Positions 22,235 to 35,400 of a stretch of 64,000 bases of DNA are shown here, piece by piece (within the stretch, counting starts at the first letter, position 1; every line of letters begins with the position of its first letter). Below the pieces are notes generated by a model, which was not told the origin of the DNA, ran no database searches, and worked only from the letters and a program-made list of their open reading frames with translations. The translations under genes and the position numbers were made by a program. Source of the stretch: Argopecten irradians (lineage: Eukaryota > Mollusca > Bivalvia > Pectinida > Pectinidae). The stretch is taken from positions 65,518,969 to 65,582,968 of the forward strand of contig NC_091134.1 in NCBI RefSeq assembly GCF_041381155.1, read 5' to 3'.

Positions 22235-25087
22235 TTACGCCCAGACACTGGTAAATCGTTCTATGTCATAATCTGTCTCCGTAAACCCAAGGTCACGATA
22301 AAGGTCGATCAGGTTTTGTCTCGCATGCTTTATGCTTATTTTGCTTAACGCCACTAGGTGGCAGAAACTGATGTGGAACTCTCTATCGTCATCATGGAAG
22401 TCTACAGTGTCGTGTCGCATTTCTACAAGTATAGACTTTCTTTCAGCCAAACTCTTCAACTTGGTATTCACTTCTTTCTTCAGAAACTGTTTTCCGTGCA
22501 AATGACTGAAAAGATGAACTCCAACAGCGAAGGATCTGACAGATATATCCGGGAAAGATGGTTTGATTCCACAAGCAATGGCTGCTGCGATCTCCCACAG
22601 AATAACGCCATGTGTAGTCTTGTACACGATACTCCGCCGATATCCACCTATTCTGCCGTTGATTTCGACGAGTTTTGGACCTGATTTCGTCATCTTCCAC
22701 TCCGTATTGAAAACTCCATTGAGTAAACCGACTTTACAACAGCATTGATGAGCAGCCATTTGTATTTGTTGTTGAAGTTCTGGAGGTAAGTTGCTAGGGT
22801 GACAAGTGGTAGTATTATTAAATATATTGGAGACGTAGAGGCCAACATCGGACGTGAATGCAGCCAGGAGCTCCCCATCATAGATAACCACGTCAACATC
22901 GTAGGAAAGGCCTTCTAGTAACTCCATCAAAACCATACACTTTCCAAACATCACTCCGAAGTAGGAGGATTCAAAGTCGTTTTGTAGTTTCCTAAACTGT
23001 TGAAGACAATCTTCTTCCGACATCACCTTAACAACTCCCCAGGACCCTACAGCATGCTCTGGTTTTAGAATGGCAGGATATTTTATTTCCTTTGATGCTT
23101 TGATATCCTCTTCATGTTCAATGCGATACGAAAGGGGGGAGTAGTTTTCCGTGTGATATTTAGCATGGCTTGGTTTGGTTCGAAGAACCATGTAGGTGTT
23201 GTGTTTGCTCCTTACTGTGATAGCAGCCTCAGGAAGGAAACCTCGGAGTCCAAGCTTCTGGCAGATGATCGCAGTGATCGGTATATCCGCCTCAGTAAAG
23301 GTAAAACATCCATCAATATCTGGTATTCGGTTTCCAAGGAGTTTGATAATATTGTTAGCGTGATGATCTTTATCTGACTGGTCGATATAGTAGTCATAAT
23401 AGATAAATGAATCCACTTTGCTCACTGCAGTACTGAAAACTTCGTGTGCCACCAAAATAACCTGAAATTGATAAATAGAAAAACGAGACATATACTTATC
23501 GGTTAAAACTGAATACACGAGTAACATAATGAAATGCATGGTCATCAATATAACAAACGTACTGATTTAAGGATGTATTCCTCTGAGAAGTCAAAATTTT
23601 CTTGTATTAAACTTTTTTTCTCATATAGATTTTTGAAATTAAGAGTTCATACCATAAAAGAAAATGGAAGAAAAATGATATGTCCGTGTGCTCGTTTTTG
23701 AGCATTTGTCACTCAAAGATACCTAGTTGACAAAATATAGGATTTTATGGGAATTTTGCAGTTTTGACCACATACACGAGAGATTAAAGACATACTTTCT
23801 TAATGAGGTGTTTGATATGTATGAATGCTTGTAGAATTTATTTTCAAGTAGTCTTCTTTAAAGATATACCAGTTATGATTATTTTTAAAAAATGTTCTGG
23901 TATTAAACTTTTGTCAATGTTTTGCATATCAATAGAGAAAGGGTTGTTCTTTTTAAATCAGGCAGAAATATAAGGGGTCCGTGTGCTTACTTTTTTTGCC
24001 CGATTTAAATATTTGTTATTTTTTCAATATTTTTGAGTAAAAAATAAAAGTGCTCAAATTACCATTAAATGTAAATATAAAGTGACAAAAGTGTATCATT
24101 TCACACATTAATGCTCAATATTTTAATAACCATTAACCTAGCAAAGATTTACAGCAAAAATTAGCTCGATATAGCTAAAAATGCTGGTTAAAGTGATAGT
24201 ATAAGTAAAAACAATTTAAGTAAAAAATGGTAAAACTGTGGTCTACTCAAAGAGAAAAAAGACACAATTTCAAAATGGCCGCCAAATGGGCCATTTTTTA
24301 ATATCGCTGTATAAAAAATCTACTAAGAAGATAAGTGTAATTTTTTGACAAAATTTGCAACTGGCAACTTGCTACAGATATTGATAAATTGTATTTGAAA
24401 ATCTCATAACTTTTTTTATCTATGTCGAAACGAGACTTCAACGGGACTGAAACCTCAGAAGAATACATTCTTAAAACAGTGTACAGATCTCGAGATTGTG
24501 GTTTTCCCTTAAGGACCAGTCGTTATAAGACCAAGTCAACCGAATTAATCATTTTAAACCTCAAGTCGAGGAAACGAATGTTACCTATGTAGATCCTGTT
24601 TCCTACATTAATTCAGTATTACCACTTTCCTGCATTCTCAGCCTTCTGCCTTAATATGATCCTTCAAATTTCACTTATCTCCCTATGCTATTTTTTTTTA
24701 TATAAAATGCAATTAAAGACGAGCTTTACTAAGCAGACGTTTAAGAGATAGAGGTCAATGGTCATTGATAGATACAAGGTAGAAATTATTATTTCATCCG
24801 ATAATTTTGTGGTTTTGTCCAGATGTCACGGAGTTCGCTTATTCTTTCCCGATCGTCTCTTGTTTTATTCTACTTCCAGGATTTTCGGTACAAATATATG
24901 TTTCGGTGTAATTGTACCACCTGAAATTCGATATAAATATCTTAATTCTTACCTTAATGTTCGCCTTTATAAATATACCCCACACCTGTGAAGCTCCTCG
25001 GTCACCTGTCCCGATGACAATGATCGTCTTCCCAGCCAGCCTCTCCCTGACTTGGTCAGGATATATCGATACTTCTTGTTCTGACAT
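22235..25087 (-). CDS. ATP-grasp ligase, carnosine synthase-like, copy 2 (complete, 2 exons)
   Basis: Exon 1 is 24953-25087 (45 codons, MSEQEVSIYPDQVRERLAGK, ending ANIK before GTAAGA). Exon 2 is 22235-23461 (acceptor TTTCAG, 408 codons plus TAA). The join is phase 0 and gives 453 aa. Residues about 20-30 form the opening beta strand and loop (TIIVIGTGDRGAS). Residues about 95-130 match the CARNS1-type pre-ATP-grasp region (DIDGCFTFTEADIPITAII, GLRG). The ATP-grasp core has the nucleotide lysine in YPAILKPEHAVGSWGVV (about 173-189), the hinge VLMELLEGLSYDVDV (about 222-236) and the metal-binding EINGRIGG (about 311-318). No signal peptide is seen, so it is likely cytosolic. Vertebrate CARNS1 is roughly twice as long, so this is a shorter relative. 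The exact substrates cannot be read from sequence. The intron holds a TTAA-flanked MITE. Confidence 0.85.
23571..24470. mobile_element. 900-bp MITE with TTAA target duplication
   Basis: The left end is GGATGTATTCCTCTGAG and the right end complement is GAATGTATTCTTCTGAG (15 of 17 match). The flanks are TTAA at 23567-23570 and 24471-24474, as for piggyBac- or Kolobok-type elements. The interior is AT-rich and non-coding. It lies in the single intron of ligase copy 2. Confidence 0.7.
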
Positions 25088-28000
25088 TTTATACTAACGA
25101 GTGCTAGTTTTACAACGTTCACATCGTACATATATACTGGAAAATTGTATGGAGTGTCCGTGGGAAAAACAAATATTGCCTTGTGCATCACAGGCTGCCA
25201 GATGGTTTGATTTGTTTCGATAAAAATCAGTAATCACCCCGTGCTGATGGATTCAATCAATCAAATTTCAAAATGACAAAACATTTATGTAAATACAGTT
25301 TTCCTGAAATATCATTATTATGATGTATGGTTTTGGTTTTGCGATATCCAAATGAATTCAAACTGAGCGAAGAATGAATAGCTTTAACATCTTCCGTTTC
25401 CATAGCTTGTAGTTCTAATATCACCTCATTTTAACACTAGCCATAATGTCTACACTGTCCGACTTTTTTCAATTCGGGATTTTCGAGATTCCAAAACGAC
25501 GTGGGTAAAGAACGATTTAACGTCGATTAGTCCCTTCTTCCTGAGATTATGACGTCATATTTTGACGCGATTTTGGTGACATCATAATCACTGGAATGTG
25601 GAACTATTCGACGGCAAATCACTAAATTACTATTTTTGCATGTGTTCTAAGCAAAATCCTTATTATGAAAAAAGACAGTGTTATAGTAAGGAAATAACAT
25701 TGTAGTCTCTCATAATAATATTTTTATGTGGCGCTGGACGGCTTCCGTAATAAGGACCATAAACTGAAAGCCACTTTTCTCAGTATATCAATATGCTTCG
25801 CTTGTCATTTACTATTCAATTTCCGTACATTTAACCTGATTGGTTGTGTTATAATATATTTAATCTGCAGTGACATCGAGACTACTCTCGTATCATTTAC
25901 GTATGTCGCAAGAATAATTAAATTGAGCTTGTTAGATAAACAACATCGCTATCAAATAACCAGGATGGGCCGATTATCCGATATGTGCTGGCCTCATGTT
26001 TTAATAATGGTAGTTGATGTCAACATACTACGTGTTAATGTATTCCCCTAAAATGTTAAATTAAAAATATTGATATTACTACCATTAATGATTATTAAAT
26101 TTGATATTCCTATTGTAGTGACTGGAATCGACCTGGAGGTTTTTCGGTCATGTGTACTTATCAAAATCTCGTAAGAAATACTTCATAAGAACTTGTTGAT
26201 GTAAGATATGACGACTTAAAACGTTTTGGGGGGAATTTTTGTAGATGCTCTTTATGTTCAATTTTTGTAGATGCTCTTTATGTTCAATTTACAATAAACA
26301 CGCTATCTTTTCTTCTTGGTCTTACATATTTCAATATCAATGGTACAGTTGATAATGTTATCATTTTGATCATTAAATCAATAGGTTGAATTATTAGTTT
26401 AACCTCCTATTAACACCCAGGATCATGTAAGGACTTGCCTGGTTTGTTGGTGGAGGAAAGATGGCCCATAAAGCAATGTTTTCATGATACACATTGGCAA
26501 AAATGTATAAAGTATTATCATAATACTATACATACATGTATGTATCAAACGGACAAAATGTTTTTAAGAAGGCAAAAATTTAAAAACAGCTGGAGTAAGT
26601 GGGAACTTTTTATTTCAAATCCTATAATTATGCAATGATTTAGAAATGATATTAACTGAACTAAGGTTTAAGACCTTGTTTAAACTATTGATTGTTTGTT
26701 TACCAATATATCACTTCTTAGATGTAGTTGAACATACCTTAGTTACTAACATCCTGACAGCCAAAGACATTACAGTACATTCTCTATCATTTAACACAAG
26801 CTATGTGTATTACCCACATCTTGACTCTGTCCTCCTATACCCTTCTAAACGTCATATATGTCTGAATGATTGGGACTGTATGGAATTTTCTGGATGTGTG
26901 CAATGCATGTAAACATTTAGGAGATTATTACTTACAATTGATAAGTCACCATGTGACAATACTGCGTCCAGTCAAAAAGAATACTAATGTCTGTGTAAAC
27001 TTTTATTTCATTCTAGAAAACAGGCTCTGTTTACTATAAAGGAGACAAACAGCAGGGTCTGCGTTGAAACATTACGCAATTATCACATATGAAGACTTGG
27101 CGTACAGACGCAGCTTTCTTAGAACTCATCGCCGCCGATTTCAAAATGGCAGAGTATTTTAATTTTAAATTGCGATAAAAACGTCTAGGTATGAGAGAAA
27201 AATACCCATTCATGTGTGGATATAAACGATATGGATGTTCTACCCTCACAACATGTTGTAATTTGTATTTTATATATAAATTGTGCAGCTGACGTATCTA
27301 ATCGTTTGTATGGTCTCTGATGTAAATAAATTCTTAATTTTCTGTAACTGACTTGTTTGTGGTTTGTATGAAGTTATAGTTATTGCTTGTATAACAAATA
27401 GATTTTCGCTTGTTATACAAAATGCTTTTTCGCAAATAAACAAGGATGCGTAATAATTTCTTGTGATAGAATTTATTACGATAATATTTTGGCCGTAAAC
27501 GGTAGGCATATCATGGATATTATTCTAAGATAGCGCCACCGGCCTCCACGTGGTCCGTTTGTAGTTGTGGCCCTAACGGGGTACAAAGCGAAAAGCCTGG
27601 AATTTAATTAAGAATGAAAACAACATATACACAGCTGGCACGGAATAACTCCGTTTAGTAATCAGTCCGTATATTTTAAAATACACATTAAAAATTAGTA
27701 AATAAAGAAACTATCAATTAAATATAATGTATGATAATTAATGCCATAATCAGATACTAGCATATAAATAATATAAGGATTTATTAAGTTTAGGTACACG
27801 TTTTCTCTTTCGTCAGGATGTCGTTTTTCGTTACTCCGTATTTTTCCTTTTTATCCTTTCTTTTGTGATCTCTTGTAATATCAAAAGAAAGAATCATAAT
27901 ACCTACATTGTGTATCAGACACGATAAAAAAGGAGCAGTTGAGCATACTAGTAGTCTAGTCCATTACTGGTATACATCTATCTGTCCGTTAACATTATGT

Positions 28001-28858
28001 GTTACATATCCGCATCAACTTCGTTGACCAAGGGTCAAGGATAATCAGCCCGACACTGTTGCAGGGATAATATCGGACTGAATACCCCTGGCTAGTGATA
28101 TAATGTCTGCATATGCAGAATATTATGTACAATCAAGTACAGTTAAGTTACATTGGTAATAATTAACATTTTATGCTGTCTATTATGATGGAATCCAAAA
28201 CCAACATAAAAATAAAAGAAATCACAAAAAACTTGTATCATCACTGCTTAAAAACAATGACACTTGTCGCATTCCTTTCAAGTCAGGGACAGGCAATGTG
28301 TTTTCTTATGTAAGATCGATATGCAACAACTGTCGGATATGTAAATAGATAATAATATTCAATTTGTCTATATATACATTTACATGAAGTAAACCTTTTA
28401 TTACTACACATTTTATAACAACACCTTTAACTGTGTGTCGAGGTTGATGAACTCTTCTTATGCCACGTACATTGGTTAGGAGTTCAGCGACACCAGACAG
28501 AATGTCAGGTCAGGGAAATTGTCATCAATCGATTAATAAAAAATATATTTACATTATTAACGTGTCACACATTTTTACACAACATACACCATTAAAATAT
28601 TCTTCAGTAGTAAAAATGCCCAGCCATTAATTAGCTTACGAAACACGAACGTATTAAAATTATGGACAATATATGTGAATAATTAAATTTACAATCAGGT
28701 AAGGGAAAGCATCCGTAAATAGGTGATTTTAGTTCAAAACGAGGTAAGAGAAATGGTCATCAAGCATTCCGAAGAACAAGTGAACATGGCGGTGATGGTT
28801 AAAGTAAGTGAGCTACACGATGTTTAAATGGAGTTTCTACAAAGTACGGCACATGACA
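25088..28858. other. Intergenic region, no gene recognised
   Basis: This starts with the promoter side of ligase copy 2 (minus sense). A full CRE-like TGACGTCA occurs at about 25550. A 30-base unit (AATTTTTGTAGATGCTCTTT plus ATGTTC) is doubled at about 26235-26290. Short open frames (25728-26051, 26435-26638, 26646-26912, 27034-27249, 27270-27509) show no domains. The rest is AT-rich with nothing I can name. Confidence 0.4.
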
Positions 28859-28867
28859 CCTCCAAAG

Positions 28868-29184
28868 CATCCTCGATACCCCAGGGGTTCCGATCACTTA
28901 CGATCTCTACACCCCTGGACTATCTCATAGTGAAATTGAAGTCAGCTCAGCTGAAAATGTTTGACCAATCACTGGCTAGCAAACATTTCCTTTGAAGATT
29001 ACAGAGAGAGCGACGCCTAACATCAAAGCCACACAGTCAACCACAGTGTACCGTTATACGGCTCTTTTGATGTACATCAAAGGACTAAATTACCTGTTCT
29101 ATTCTGTTGCCTCCAGTTTCACTATGAGATAGTCCAGGGGTGTAGAGATCGTAAGTGATCGAAACCCCTGGAATATCGAGGATG
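28868..29184. mobile_element. 317-bp palindromic MITE with 9-bp TSD
   Basis: The arms are inverted copies: CATCCTCGATACCCCAGGGG near 28868 and its complement ending at 29184. Both arms also share GATCTCTACACCCCTGGACT followed by ATCTCATAGTGAAA. CCTCCAAAG occurs directly outside both ends (28859-28867, 29185-29193). A 9-bp duplication with long inverted arms suggests a Mutator-like non-autonomous element. Confidence 0.75.
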
Positions 29185-29193
29185 CCTCCAAAG

Positions 29194-30617
29194 GAGATTG
29201 TGGATGAACTCAGTTATGGGTACTGTTTACCACCACAAGCGTAGATTTTGTGATTTTGGCTTGGTTTTTGAGGTACCCATTAGAGACGAGACGACATTTC
29301 GACTGGACAGGGAAATGTCTACCTAGCATATTTTTCGTAAATTTCCCGATTCATCAAGCCATAACTTCGTCAATACTTGGCCAATTTTCTTTATCAATCA
29401 CTCAATGGAAAGATAGATTATTTCTCTTTGAGGTAAGGTATACGTCATTGATGTATAGAGTTTATTTATTAAAATAATCGCGGTTTAAAAAAAATGGGTC
29501 CGTTTTTCCTGACCTCCGAGTTCATACCTTGATACTATAATATATATATGTATACTGTTGGATAAAAAAATCGTGCCAGGTCCCTGTGCATCATATAGGA
29601 CCACAAAATGTATTGGGGTTTTTTCATTGAATGGTTGTTATCATGCATTAGGGACATGGACCTTAAATAATTTGTTCTGTATGCTTAGATATGGTTTTCA
29701 GATGTTTATTGAATATTTTATTACAATGATTGGTTATCTAAAACGACAGAAAAACGTGGGGAGTACCTACCTCAAAAATGAAAAAATAGAACGTCATATT
29801 CTATATTTGGAACACAAAACGAAAGCTGGTCGAAAGCGAGGTTATACTGAACAATAAACTTGCTGACATGACAAGGAATATTTGTTTTCCACATTTTAAG
29901 ATTATTTTCTAATTTACGATGGTTGAAAAATGAAGTTTAAGCCATATGTTATAAAATTATTTGTATTTATAGCGTAAGAATGTCAAAAGTCAAACGAGAC
30001 TTTTCATTCGACAGGGCACCGCGAAGGGAGGACTTATTGCACATGTGTACATCACGCAAGTATAAAGTGGGGAGTTGCTCCCGTCTCTTGCATTTCAGCG
30101 ATCCATTTATATTTACCTATACTACTTTCCAAATCGCGCACGTTACTGACTCTTGACGTACACTGTTTTCTATCGGAATTCGTTTGTGTTCGCTTCACCC
30201 ACGTTTTTGACCCAACATTTTGTTTACATGCATTTAATTTGTGCAGTGCATTGTGGGAAGTCACTAAAATTCAACACTACTATACTATCGTTACAAAATT
30301 CGACCGGGCCGGTTCAAAATACAGAAAGATGGAATTTCCATTATAATTATTTTATTTGATACATTTGCACAATAACTGATATATATTACTTAGTAATTAT
30401 CTGACACGTCGTAAATATGTATTTTACTCAAATTTACATGGTTTATTTAGGTTCATTTCCCTTTAACAAAACATCCTCGATATAACATAACTCCCGGTAA
30501 CTAATGAATCGTTTTATTATGTCATACTCTATCACTGTAAAGGTTTTTTCTCCCATGTTTTATACTATATATTAACTACTATATGATTACTACTGCTTAC
30601 TGCCTATTATTAATTAT
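29194..30617. other. Intergenic region, no gene recognised
   Basis: AT-rich sequence with two open frames (29250-29477, 29558-29857) that lack recognisable domains or neighbouring splice logic. A short TA microsatellite lies near 29540. Confidence 0.4.
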
Positions 30618-30770
30618 ATAACGTTAGTCAGTTACTGACCCCCTATAAGGGCATAGAGGGTCAGTAAGAATTATAGGTGGCGAGGGCGTACAATGTAGCC
30701 CGAGCCTCCTATACTTATTACTGACATTCTATGCATTTATAGGGGGTAAGTAACTGGCTATATAACGAAT
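30618..30770. mobile_element. 150-bp palindromic MITE
   Basis: AGTCAGTTACTGACCCCCTA on the left matches the complement of the right side, AGCCAGTTACTTACCCCCTA. The pairing continues inward through GCATAGA...GTCAGTAA and ATAGGTGGCGAGGGC-type sequence, so most of the segment can fold on itself. ATATAACG lies beside both ends and may be an 8-bp target duplication. Confidence 0.6.
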
Positions 30771-30817
30771 TTATCGCATCGAGGACCATTTTTTGTTTCA
30801 TTAATTCTTTGTTTCCT

Positions 30818-30980
30818 ATTTGTTTGGTCAAGAATTTGAAATCAAACTAAAATCATACTGGTAACAAACAATCGACACTTTTAAAATAAGTGAATTATTT
30901 GTTTGGTCAAGAATCTGAAATCAAACTAAAATCATACTGGCGAATGATAACAAACTATCGACAATTTTAAAATAAGTGGC
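30818..30980. repeat. Two-copy tandem repeat of about 80 bp
   Basis: The string TTGTTTGGTCAAGAAT, then TGAAATCAAACTAAAATCAT and ACTGG, occurs twice (about 30818 and 30898). Both copies end in an AAAATAAGTG string. Confidence 0.7.
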
Positions 30981-32253
30981 CTAGGCTACATATTTATTTA
31001 TGTATTTATTTCAAGAATTTTCAAATATACTGTATAAAGAACCTGCAGAATAATACCTATCAACAATAATTTCGACATTCCTACGTGAACAGTAGGCCTA
31101 CCTCAATACGACACCAGGTCGGCTGTATATTGAAAGCATCACAAACAAGAGTGACACAAACATTCATCTAACATTTTAAGCACAATCTCCTTGATCGTAA
31201 ACGTATATTCACATTCTTCCATTCATTCTAATATCTACTTTATTTAATTATGTTATATAATGTTTTTTAATTTACCAAATGTCAAAATAAACTTTTCAAA
31301 TTAGGACTGAAATGTAATATGTAAAATGTTTAAGAAAGCTATAATCACTGGAGTTACTGTCAAATAATAGTTCTTTTCACACTGTCAGATAAATCCTTAC
31401 AGTTATAAATATATAATGTTCCGTAACTGGGCGAAAAATTTGACATGCTATGTTGTCTTCGATATTCTATTGAAAAACAGCAGGTGTGATGACTTAAGCT
31501 GTGAAAATCATTCAGTTGGACAGACAAACATGTATGATGCCTTATAAACATTAGTTATAACACAGAATATGTGCCTTATGTATGCTTAGATCAAACCATA
31601 TCTGCAGAAAGCACTTTATAATTACTAATTATAATTGGTAACTCTGTAAATATAAGAATTGAAATTGTAGACCACAACTTGACTTCATGAACTCATTTTA
31701 TTGTGATGTAGATGTACATTGTATAAAGATTTTTGGCAGTGTTGCCAAAATTATTTTCAGTTCTCGTTTTTACTTATAAAATTAAAACCTATGCATTGCA
31801 AGTACTGTAATACTAAAAATGGTGGCCATTTGTGATAACGAATACACTGTTAAGAGCGTTTCTACATTCATGAGTATGAAAGATAGGGCATATATAATTT
31901 TAATATAAAATTGCTTTCAAAAGACATGTTTAAGGCGTCAATTTTACCGTTGCGGAAAGTAGATATAAACGAAGTATAAAAGATTAAATGCATTGCGTAT
32001 GTATTTAGTTAGAGTACACACCTACGTGTTACGATATGGGTAGGTACTGAGAGAACGTAGATACAGCTGATCGAATGGACTGCGACACGACTTGCCAACA
32101 TTGATTTTTTTATTTATATTTTTATGTTATAATTAAGATAACATAAAACATACTCCAATGGCTCGATCCTCACATTAGTTTTCTAAAATGCTCATAAATA
32201 GAAAGGATAAACATATAGCAGGTACACGTATACACCACATGTTGAACGACACA

Positions 32254-32446
32254 TGTAATATCTTGGGTTCCGTCGATATTCAAAACACAACTCGTGCAAA
32301 TGGCGGTGATCTTACTACTAATTTATTCTAATAGTAAAACCCGGAAACCGGATACAGAGTTCCGGACGTCATCCTAAAAGCGGACAACAAGGTTACACAT
32401 GATATAGCGACAACACACCTTGAACAATTAATGTCACTACACTACA
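32254..32446 (-). repeat. 3' LTR of the Ty3/gypsy element
   Basis: 193 bp, TG...CA bounded. Near-identical to the LTR at 36808-37000. The polypurine tract lies just inside it. Confidence 0.9.
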
Positions 32447-35400
32447 CTACACTCCTCCCCCTTTTAACGTTAATGTTCCTGACACAGAGCACAGTGTGTA
32501 TCGTTCAGAACTCTTTAAAGTCATTCACAAACTTGCTGAACAAATCAACTTACACTGTCAATAAAAAAAATTATCCTCAAAAGACCTACTTGATCTTCAT
32601 TATCTTTTTCCAAAATTTAACGTTTTATCAAAACTCTTAGAAAAACACTTTAAACACAGTTAATATTATTTAACACAATCAACAGTTCACAGATCAAGTC
32701 TTGGTGGTGCCTGGCGCGTCCTTGGTGGATTGCGGCGTACAGGAGTCATCGGACTGGGATTTGGCGGGCTTACAATAGGCATAGGACTGGTGGTGGGAGC
32801 TGGCAGAACTCCTTTTGGACTACTGTCATTATGTGTTACTTTTGCCGGAGAGGGCATCGCTGGTGGTTCCTTTACATTTAGAGATTCTGGCGGTAAAGAA
32901 ACGACTAGTTTCGGAGATCTAGCGATTGTCTCGGGTAACACAAATGGACTGTCGTTTGTCATAGGCACTTCCTCATTTAACAGTTCTTCCCCCGATGCTA
33001 AGATGTGATCGACATGTGCGTAACGAATGTTTGGTCCGACGCGCACGAGGTACGTAAGAGGACCTAATTGCTTCACAATCTTGCCCGGAATCCATTTCTC
33101 ATGACCCCCACGGAAATTCCTAACACGTACAGTCTGCTTAGGTGAGAATGTTCGAACATTGACGCGTCCTTTGTCATGTTGGCGTTTCTGTTCGGCTTGC
33201 TTACCTGCCACATGCCTTCCTAGATTTGGTTTCAGCATTGATAACTGGGTTCGGATTTGTCGCTTAAGAAACAATCAGCGGGCGATACTCCAGTTACCGA
33301 ATGCGGTGTGGATCGATACTTCAGCAAGAAATTACCGAGTCTATGCTGAATAGAAAGCTGACCATTCCCATCAAAAACTTGCTTCTCGAGCGCACGCTTA
33401 AGTATCTGTACCGATCGTTCGGCAGCTCCGTTGGAAGCGGGATGGTACGGTGCCACGAGCGTATGCTGCACTCCGTTTTTGCTAAGGAACAGTTCAAATT
33501 CACTGGATGTGAATTGCGGCCCATTGTCGGAGACAATCTCCTCTGGTAGACCATACGAACTAAACAGTGAACGCAGAGCCTCAATCGTTCTACTAGCGGT
33601 GGTCGTTGTCATATGAGTCACCTCGATCCACTTTGAATGACTATCAATAACGACCAAAAAGTTTTGTTTGTTTTTCTCCGCAAAGTCTATATGTAGACGT
33701 TGCCACACACGTGTAGGCCATGACCAGGAATGAAGCGGAGCTACCGGAGACATGTTTCGCGTAGCCTGACAAGCACTACAGGCTTTCACCATGCTCTCAA
33801 TGTCTTTTTCCAAATTAGGCCACCACAGATAACTCCGGCCTAGCGCTTTCATACGACTCATTCCAACATGCTGGTCATGAAAATCTGACAGAAGTCTCTC
33901 GCGATAAGTTGGCGGTATAACAACACGCAAACCCCACAACACGCATCCTTGCTCACTTGACAGTTCATCTTTGCGTTGGAAATACGGCTGTAGATCGCTA
34001 TCTGATGTATAATTCGGCCATCCCATAAGGGTGTAGTCAAGTACTTTCGAGAGTACAGGGTCGCGTCGTGTCTCTGTCGCTATATCATCAGACATAATCG
34101 GCAAGTCGTCCAGTAGTGTGAAATGGTAAATGTCAAATTCTTCAGACTTCTCATCAGACTTGAGTGGCAAGCGCGATAATGCATCAGCATTCACATGATC
34201 CTCGGATTTCCGGTATACAATATCGTACTGATACGCAGATAAGATGAGAGCCCACCTCTGCATGCGAGCAGCAGCTAACGTCGGAACACCGTTCTTCGGA
34301 CCCAGAATCGTTGTTAACGGTTTGTGATCAGTCACTAACGTAAACCTACGGCCATAGAGGTACTTGTGAAATTTCCTGACCCCGAACACTAACGCGAGTG
34401 CCTCTTTCTCGATTTGGGCATAGTTCTTTTCACTCTTCGAAAGTGTCCTCGATGCATAGGCTATCGGTCGTTCCTCACCAGTTTCGCTGATATGGGAGAT
34501 CACAGCTCCTAATCCGTAGGCAGACGCGTCACAAGCCAATCTCAAAGGCTTGTTGATGTCGTAATGTACTAGAACACGCTCATTGGACAACTGAAACTTA
34601 CATGCTTTGAACGCTTCTTCACAATCTGATGTCCAGTTCCATGGTTTGTCTTGCCTCAACAGCTCATGTAATGGCTGGAGCGTAGTCGAGAGATTTGGAA
34701 GATACTGACCATAATAGCCCGAGAAACGATTTCAGTTCAGTTACATTCGTTGGACTTGGTGCTTCCTTAATTGCTTTGACTTTAGCCTCGGTAGGGTGAA
34801 TTCCATCATTGTTAACCCTATGGCCCATATAAACCACAGAATCTTGCATGAACAGACATTTGTCTTTACGCAACCGAACATGGTGCTTGTCGAGTTGGCT
34901 CAATACCTCGCTCAGGATTTCTATGTGTTCACGATCGGTCGGAGCGGTTATCAAGATATCGTCTATACGACACATTACATGCGGTATTCCTTGTAGAATT
35001 TGATCCATGACTGACTGGAAGATGGCTGGAGCTGACGACACACCAAACGCTAATTTGTGATATCGAAACAGACCTAGATGTGTGTTGATTGTCAGGTATT
35101 GCTTTGATTGTTCGTCCAGGCTCAATTGCTGATATGCCTGCGATAGATCCAACTTCGTGAATTTTTGTCCACCGGCTAGTTGAGCAAACATCTCTTCCAC
35201 ATTTGGTAGTGGATATTGCTGTTCGTCCAGACACCTATTCACAGTCACTTTGAAATCGCCACAGAGGCGTATCGATTTGTCCGATTTTGGCACGACAACT
35301 ATCGGGGTCGCCCAATCGCTTCGCTCGACTCGCGATAAAGCCCCTTCGCTCTGTAGTCGTTCGAGTTCTTTCTCAACGCGTTCCTTCAATGAGAAAGGCA

